A stretch of DNA of 10,443 nucleotides from Sphingobacteriales bacterium (GTDB taxonomy: Bacteria > Bacteroidota > Bacteroidia > Chitinophagales > Chitinophagaceae): assembly GCA_004294195.1 (NCBI GenBank), contig REAQ01000290.1:1-10443 (forward strand), in the 5' to 3' direction. Made by a program: the position numbers and the translations under genes. This document shows, piece after piece, positions 5,630-10,443 of the stretch. The notes beneath the pieces are model-generated. The model saw nothing but the letters and a program-made list of their open reading frames with translations. It made no database searches and was not told where the DNA came from. Each line of letters begins with the position of its first letter. The stretch's first letter is position 1.

Positions 5630-8452
5630 ATGATGTTTGCGATGCGCCGGCTATTGATGACCCTTTGTATGTCAGGGACTGGTTTTCTATTTGCACAGGA
5701 ATTTGGAGGGATACCATCTCATATCAAGCTCAAACAAGTAAATACGCCCGAGGTCCGAGTGATCTTCCCCGCTGGACTGGAAGGTGCAGCTATGCGAGTG
5801 GCAGCCATATCTGCATACCTGGAAAAGCAGACGGCGGCAACCATTGGGCCCGACCAAAAAAAGATCAGCATTGTTCTGCAGACGGAGACAACCATCTCCA
5901 ATGGATATGTGCAACTGGCACCCTGGCGAAGCGAGTTCTTCATGACGCCGCTGCAAAACAGCCTGCAACTCGGATCTATTCCATGGACGGATCAACTCGC
6001 CATTCACGAGATCCGCCACGTTCAGCAGTATATGAATTTCAGGAAGGGGCTCGCCAAGTTTGCCTATTTCATTGCGGGTCAGGAAGGACAGGCGGTGGCC
6101 AACAGCACGGCCATCCCGGATTGGTTCTTTGAGGGTGATGCCGTGTTCCAGGAAACCATGACCACCAGTCAGGGCAGGGGGCGGTTACCCGCTTTTTACA
6201 CAGACTTCAGGGCATTGTGGGAGGGAGAACGCAAATATAGTTATATGAAGATCCGCAATGGATCTTTCAGACACCTTACACCTAACCATTATCCGCTCGG
6301 CTATATGTTAGTAAGTTATGGGAGGGCAAAGTACGGTGATGAAGTCTGGAAGAAGATCACGCAGGATGCAGCTGCATTCAAACCGTTGATCTATCCAATG
6401 CAGGGCGCCATTCAAAAACATACCGGTGTTTCTTTTTCGCAGTTTGTGAAAGATGCGATGGGGTATTATCAGCAAACCAGTAAATCTTCGGTTATGGGTA
6501 ACCGTGAGCAGATCACCCGCCCATCGGAAAGATATATCACCAACTATGCATTTCCCCAGGCAACGGATCAGGGTATCTTTGCTGTAAAAACCACCAGCAG
6601 GGACATACCCAGGTTTGTGATGCTGAAAGACGGTCTGGAAAAATCCCTGGGCATACGTGATCTTTCCCTGGATGAGCAGTTCAGTGCTCGTGGCAACACC
6701 ATGGTGTATGCGTCATATCAGCCGGATCTGAGATGGGGGTATCGGGACTATGCTAACCTAAGGATGATGGATTTGCAGACGGGTAAGCGCAAGTGGCTGA
6801 CGAAGAAATCAAAATATTTTTCACCGGATCTTTCTCATAATGGCAAACAGGTTGCGGCCGTTTATGTGAAGCCAGGTGGTGGTTCTGCCTTGCATATCCT
6901 TGATTCGCAAACAGGTGAAGTCTTGAAAACGATGACGGACGATGCTCAACCATTCATGACCTACCCCAGATTCACTCAAGATGATCAATCTGTGATCATG
7001 CCCGTTAGGCGACAAGACGGACGGATGACCCTGCAACGTTGGAACATCGTGAGTGGTAACAAGGAAACGCTTTTGCCTTACAGTTTTCAGGCCATCGCAT
7101 TTCCGGTAGTGAAAGGGGATACCTTGTATTTCACAGCGGTACGGGATGGACAAGATAAATTGCTGGCCATCGATCTCCAAACAAAAAATTTGGTGGAATT
7201 GGTAGGCAGTTACACCGGTGTGCAACAAGCCACACCAACACCAGATGGAAAACTGATGTATGCTTCCAGGACGGCATGGGGCGATATGTTATTCAGCAGC
7301 AAAGGACAATTCAAACCCATCAGTGAATCCGATTGGCTGGCTGGCGATACTGCGGGCATTGCTTTTCAGCAGGCCTTGCAAAGGGAAATCGATATTGCTT
7401 CCCTTCCTGCCAACGAGTTTCCGGTGAGCAAATACCGCCGCACCCATGGTCTGTTTAATTTTCACAGCTGGAGACCTTTTTACGAACAACCGGATTGGAG
7501 CTTTTCATTGTACAGCAATAATGTGTTGAATACATTTAATTCAACGCTTTCCTATACCTATAACGAGAACGAGTCTTTTCACCGGTTGCAATATTCCGGT
7601 GTGTATGCTGCGTGGTTTCCCTGGATACAGGGCGGTGTTTCATATACGATGAACCGCAGGTTTCAAGGAACCCAACGCACCTTGTATTGGAATGAGTGGA
7701 ACGGCAATATTGGCGTACGTGTGCCCTTGAATTTTACCAAGGGCAGGCTCATCAGTAACATGTATATATCGAGTTTATTCAACAACCAGCAGGTGTTGTT
7801 TAATGATGCGAAGAATGGGACAAATGTGCCTGATCTGAATTTCAATTATCTCGACAATACCCTTTCTTTCGTGATCCAGACCCAGAAGGCTGTTCAGCAG
7901 ATCTTTCCACGTTTTGCCTTCAGCTTGTATGCCGATCATCGGTTCAGTGTGTCCAGCACGGAAGCACGTCAGTTATTGGTAAATGGGGCTTTGTATTTAC
8001 CCGGTGCAATGAAAACGCACAGTGTAGTGATCAATGGTGCATACCAGGCCAGGGATACGGCACAGCAATATCTTTTCTCCAATGATTTCGCTTACTCACG
8101 CGGTTATCCGGCGCTGAACTATCCACGCATGTGGAAGGTAGGTGCAAACTATCACCTGCCCCTGGTTTATCCGGATTGGGGATTCGGCAACATGGTTTAT
8201 TTTCTACGGGTGCGTGCCAATTTGTTTTATGACTACACGCAGTTGAGAAGCCTCCGAACCGGCAATACCCAGGCCTTGCGGTCCGCGGGTGGTGAGATCT
8301 ATTTTGATACGAAATGGTGGAACCAGCAACCCGTGAGTTTTGGTTTCAGGTACAGCAGGTTGTTGGATGCTGATTTTTATACAACGCCAACTTCTTCCCT
8401 CAGTCCCAACCAATGGGAGTTTGTGTTGCCGATCAATCTGATTCCACGATGA
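5630..8452 (+). CDS. Exported peptidase-like / TolB-propeller / outer-membrane barrel fusion protein
   Basis: This encodes 940 residues from ATG 5630. ATGs at 5633 and 5642 are also possible, while the open frame back to 5531 overlaps the divergent VOC gene and would bury the signal peptide. Residues 1-22 are a signal peptide ending in FLFA before Gln23. Residues 24-290 look like a gluzincin-type zinc peptidase: HEIRH at 126-130 gives the HExxH pair of histidines and the general-base glutamate, and PDWFFEGDA places Glu168 as the likely third ligand, as in peptidase MA-like proteins. Residues about 307-570 contain TolB/WD40-like blades (SPDLSHNGKQ at 398-407, PTPDGKLMY at 536-544). After a conserved-looking FNFHSWRPF at 609-617, residues 620-940 alternate polar and aromatic residues as in outer-membrane beta barrels. 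I infer an outer-membrane protein with an attached protease-like head and propeller. Substrate and topology are unknown. The C-terminus ends in Arg, not the usual aromatic residue. Confidence 0.85.
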   Translation: MMFAMRRLLMTLCMSGTGFLFAQEFGGIPSHIKLKQVNTPEVRVIFPAGLEGAAMRVAAISAYLEKQTAATIGPDQKKISIVLQTETTISNGYVQLAPWRSEFFMTPLQNSLQLGSIPWTDQLAIHEIRHVQQYMNFRKGLAKFAYFIAGQEGQAVANSTAIPDWFFEGDAVFQETMTTSQGRGRLPAFYTDFRALWEGERKYSYMKIRNGSFRHLTPNHYPLGYMLVSYGRAKYGDEVWKKITQDAAAFKPLIYPMQGAIQKHTGVSFSQFVKDAMGYYQQTSKSSVMGNREQITRPSERYITNYAFPQATDQGIFAVKTTSRDIPRFVMLKDGLEKSLGIRDLSLDEQFSARGNTMVYASYQPDLRWGYRDYANLRMMDLQTGKRKWLTKKSKYFSPDLSHNGKQVAAVYVKPGGGSALHILDSQTGEVLKTMTDDAQPFMTYPRFTQDDQSVIMPVRRQDGRMTLQRWNIVSGNKETLLPYSFQAIAFPVVKGDTLYFTAVRDGQDKLLAIDLQTKNLVELVGSYTGVQQATPTPDGKLMYASRTAWGDMLFSSKGQFKPISESDWLAGDTAGIAFQQALQREIDIASLPANEFPVSKYRRTHGLFNFHSWRPFYEQPDWSFSLYSNNVLNTFNSTLSYTYNENESFHRLQYSGVYAAWFPWIQGGVSYTMNRRFQGTQRTLYWNEWNGNIGVRVPLNFTKGRLISNMYISSLFNNQQVLFNDAKNGTNVPDLNFNYLDNTLSFVIQTQKAVQQIFPRFAFSLYADHRFSVSSTEARQLLVNGALYLPGAMKTHSVVINGAYQARDTAQQYLFSNDFAYSRGYPALNYPRMWKVGANYHLPLVYPDWGFGNMVYFLRVRANLFYDYTQLRSLRTGNTQALRSAGGEIYFDTKWWNQQPVSFGFRYSRLLDADFYTTPTSSLSPNQWEFVLPINLIPR

Positions 8453-8479
8453 AGAAAGGGAGAAGATGAAGGGACTCTG

Positions 8480-8941
8480 TTATTGCAACGTAGCTTTCCA
8501 TTCAGAAACCATCATCTTCTTCCCGTTCTTCAGTTTAATGATGATGTTGTTGATGATGATTTCGTCGCCTTTCTTTGCATTGTCACGGATGCTGTTGCGC
8601 CAGACTTCGGGCAGTTTGGGGGTATCGTAAAAATCAGCAGCGCGGAAATCCTTGAATGATTTTTTTTGCTGCGTTTCGCTGTCTGTATAAGTGGTTGCGA
8701 AAGTATAATTGATGCGAAACCGCGTGATCACATAGCTGTTGCCTTTCTGGTCTTTCACCACCAGCGGCGAATCAATGACCCGCTTGAATTGCTCTGCTGT
8801 GATATTGCTATCCTTGAATCCTCCAAAGCTTACGGTATACGTTGTTGGCGCAGCAGCCGGAGCGGGCGCAGGTTTTTTGGTCTGTGCCTTAACAGTCACA
8901 AATAACAAACTAAACAGAAACAGAATGATCAAGTTTTTCAT
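8480..8941 (-). CDS. Small exported protein, function unknown
   Basis: This encodes 153 residues from ATG 8941 (MKNLIILFLF). The frame extends to a TTG at 8959, but the signal peptide starts cleanly at the ATG. Residues 1-19 are a classic signal peptide with likely cleavage at VKA/QT. A flexible Ala/Pro linker (KKPAPAPAAAP, 22-32) follows, then a compact domain at 35-153. This domain begins YTVSFGGFKDSNITAEQFKR, continues with SPLVVKDQKGNSYVITRFR at 58-76, and ends with a strand-rich part including GDEIIINNIIIKLKNGKK at 125-142. The late strands resemble the C-terminal beta domains of gliding/secretion proteins such as GldM, but I cannot confirm that. It begins 33 bp after the valS stop on the same strand, and its end is 27 bp from the end of the convergent 5630 gene. 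Confidence 0.85.
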   Translation of the reverse strand: MKNLIILFLFSLLFVTVKAQTKKPAPAPAAAPTTYTVSFGGFKDSNITAEQFKRVIDSPLVVKDQKGNSYVITRFRINYTFATTYTDSETQQKKSFKDFRAADFYDTPKLPEVWRNSIRDNAKKGDEIIINNIIIKLKNGKKMMVSEWKATLQ

Positions 8942-8959
8942 ACGATGGTTTTGATACAA

Positions 8960-8981
8960 TGCCTGCGACCTGAACTACAAC
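8960..8981. repeat. Short GCGACCTG-type repeat over the valS stop
   Basis: The plus-strand sequence TGCCTGCGACCTGAACTACA (8960-8979) resembles the 7-bp repeat at 5183-5219: both contain CTGCGACCTG, a GAACT unit and a CTACA that supplies the TAG stop codon of the minus-strand gene. It is probably a short member of the same dispersed intergenic repeat family. The match is brief. Confidence 0.45.
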
Positions 8982-10443
8982 GCTGCTAACGCTTCCTGTA
9001 ACATAGTTATTTTCTGTTCTGCATCGGCTTTTTTCTTCCGCTCCACTTCAACTACTTCCGGTTTGGCATTCTGCACAAATCGCTCGTTGCCCAGTTTCTT
9101 TTCCACGCTCTCCAGGAATCCTCGGAGATAGTCCAGTTCTTTCACGAGTTCGTCTTTTTGCAAACCGGTGTTCAGCGGCGTGGCCGTGGTGATGAAGAAT
9201 TTTTCTTTACCGGCCATGGCGGGAATACTTTGCGGGATGGCATCGGTAGTTACAGTGATCGCCGTTGCATTAACCTGTTTGGAAAGAATATCGCCAATCA
9301 GTTGATATGCGGCAGGAACTTCAGCTTGCACAAAAAGACCGATCTCTTCGCGCGGTTTCAGTTGGGCCTTGTTCTTAGCATCCCGGATGGTAGTGATGCA
9401 TTCCTGTAGCAAGCTGCCATATTGCAGGATCGATGGATCGCTTGATGCAATGCCCGGTTGCAATTGTGCAATACAGATATCGTCACCGGCTTCCCGCTCC
9501 CGGAGGGCATGGTAAATTTCTTCTGTAATGAAGGGCATGAAGGGATGCAGCATGATCATGAGTTCTTCAAAGTAGGTCTTCGTCTTCTCAAGAACAAGTG
9601 CGTCAATATCTTCCGTACCATAGGCAGGCTTTACCCATTCCAGGTACCAGCTGCAGAAATCATCCCAGATGAGCGTGTACAAGGTTTTCAAAGCCTCACT
9701 CAATCTGAATTGTTTATAGGCAATTTCCAGTTCTGCTTTTACTTGTGCGAGCCTTGCCTCAAACCAATGGATCGCGAAATAAGCGCGGTCGGCCTCTTCT
9801 TTGGTTAAGCTAACCTGAATGGCCTTGCGCTCTTCCCACATCTTCACGAGCTTCAATGCGTTCCAGATCTTGTTGGAGAAATTCCTACCCTGTTCATTGG
9901 AAGAATCATCCCAGAGCAGATCATTGCCGGCAGGAGAGGAGATCATAATCCCGAAACGCACCGCATCGGCCCCATATTTGTCGATTAACTCCAACAGGTC
10001 CGGCGAATTCCCCAGACTCTTACTCATCTTGCGCCCGAGTTTATCTCTCACGATGCCCGTGAAATAAACCTGTTCAAAAGGTTTCTCCTGTTTGTATTCA
10101 AAGCCCGCCATGATCATTCTTGCTACCCAGAAGAAGATGATCTCGGGTGCGGTGACCAGGGTTTGCGTAGGGTAATAATATTTTACATCTGCGTTGCCGG
10201 GATTGGAATAACCACGGAAAACTTCAAAGGGCCAGAGCCAGGACGAGAACCAGGTATCCAGGCAGTCATCGTCCTGGTAAAGGTCTTCCGGTTTGCCATC
10301 AGGATTCTTTTCCAAATACTCCCTAAATGCTACTCCCTCATCCAATGCAACATATACGTTACCATTAGGATCATACCAGGCAGGGATCCGGTGTCCCCAC
10401 CAGAGCTGACGGGAGATACACCAGTCTTTGATGTTCTCCATCC
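8975..10443 (-). CDS. valS: Valyl-tRNA synthetase, C-terminal half (5' end beyond window)
   Basis: ValS attaches valine to tRNA-Val in the cytoplasm and edits mis-charged threonine. About 489 codons are visible, roughly the last 55 percent of a typical 870-900 residue enzyme. The first visible ATG (10441) is internal. Reading from it, class Ia signatures appear in order: [18 protein letters not shown] at 6-23, [16 protein letters not shown] at 57-72 (typical of ValS), the ATP-binding KMSKS loop at 138-142 (codons 10030-10016), and YGADAVRF just after. An anticodon-binding helical domain follows at about 200-330. The C-terminal 60 residues are a charged helical coiled-coil arm ([31 protein letters not shown]) that contacts the tRNA in ValS. 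The N-terminal HIGH motif and most of the editing domain lie outside the window. No damage is seen. The small exported protein follows 33 bp downstream. Confidence 0.97.
   Translation of the reverse strand, partial: MENIKDWCISRQLWWGHRIPAWYDPNGNVYVALDEGVAFREYLEKNPDGKPEDLYQDDDCLDTWFSSWLWPFEVFRGYSNPGNADVKYYYPTQTLVTAPEIIFFWVARMIMAGFEYKQEKPFEQVYFTGIVRDKLGRKMSKSLGNSPDLLELIDKYGADAVRFGIMISSPAGNDLLWDDSSNEQGRNFSNKIWNALKLVKMWEERKAIQVSLTKEEADRAYFAIHWFEARLAQVKAELEIAYKQFRLSEALKTLYTLIWDDFCSWYLEWVKPAYGTEDIDALVLEKTKTYFEELMIMLHPFMPFITEEIYHALREREAGDDICIAQLQPGIASSDPSILQYGSLLQECITTIRDAKNKAQLKPREEIGLFVQAEVPAAYQLIGDILSKQVNATAITVTTDAIPQSIPAMAGKEKFFITTATPLNTGLQKDELVKELDYLRGFLESVEKKLGNERFVQNAKPEVVEVERKKKADAEQKITMLQEALAAL

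Noticed and set aside
5665..6132. 155-codon plus-strand frame inside the outer-membrane protein gene
   Set aside because: It is a different frame from the clearly coding one with the signal peptide and HEIRH motif, and shows no domain features.
8453..8479. Possible terminator between the convergent genes at 8452 and 8480
   Set aside because: The 27-bp gap is purine-rich with no inverted repeat or T-run that would make an intrinsic terminator.

Overview
The window reads as ordinary chromosomal DNA of a Bacteroidota bacterium, most likely of the Chitinophagaceae or a close relative. Three things point there: the Bacteroidota form of PdxJ ([12 protein letters not shown] near the N-terminus), several promoter elements of the TAnnTTTG type with almost no Shine-Dalgarno sequences, and intergenic DNA made of short degenerate AATTG- and ACCT-type repeats. 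No phage, transposase, CRISPR, rRNA or tRNA gene was seen. I did not find a clearly new multi-gene system. The most unusual items are one three-part outer-membrane protein and the intergenic repeats.

Layout. 1-1363 (minus strand): a small conserved protein, then pdxJ (vitamin B6 synthesis), then the start of a DUF2911 lipoprotein that runs off the left edge. 1364-1744: a divergent intergenic region. 1745-2851 (plus): an exported calcineurin-like metallophosphoesterase. 2852-2996: a convergent gap filled by a 42-bp-arm inverted repeat. 2997-4322 (minus): ahcY, S-adenosylhomocysteine hydrolase. 4388-5125 (minus): a PrsW-family membrane protease. 5126-5217: tandem repeats filling the whole gap. 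5215-5586 (minus): a VOC/glyoxalase-fold protein. 5630-8452 (plus): a 940-residue exported protein with a zinc-peptidase-like N-terminus, a TolB-like propeller and a C-terminal outer-membrane barrel. 8480-8941 (minus): a small exported protein of unknown function. 8975-10443 (minus): the C-terminal half of valS, whose start lies beyond the right edge.

The genes do not form one pathway. They are housekeeping functions (cofactor synthesis, methyl-cycle recycling, tRNA charging) mixed with envelope proteins. Likely co-transcribed sets are the small protein with pdxJ (21-bp gap), the VOC protein with prsW (gap made only of repeats), and possibly valS with the small exported protein (33-bp gap).
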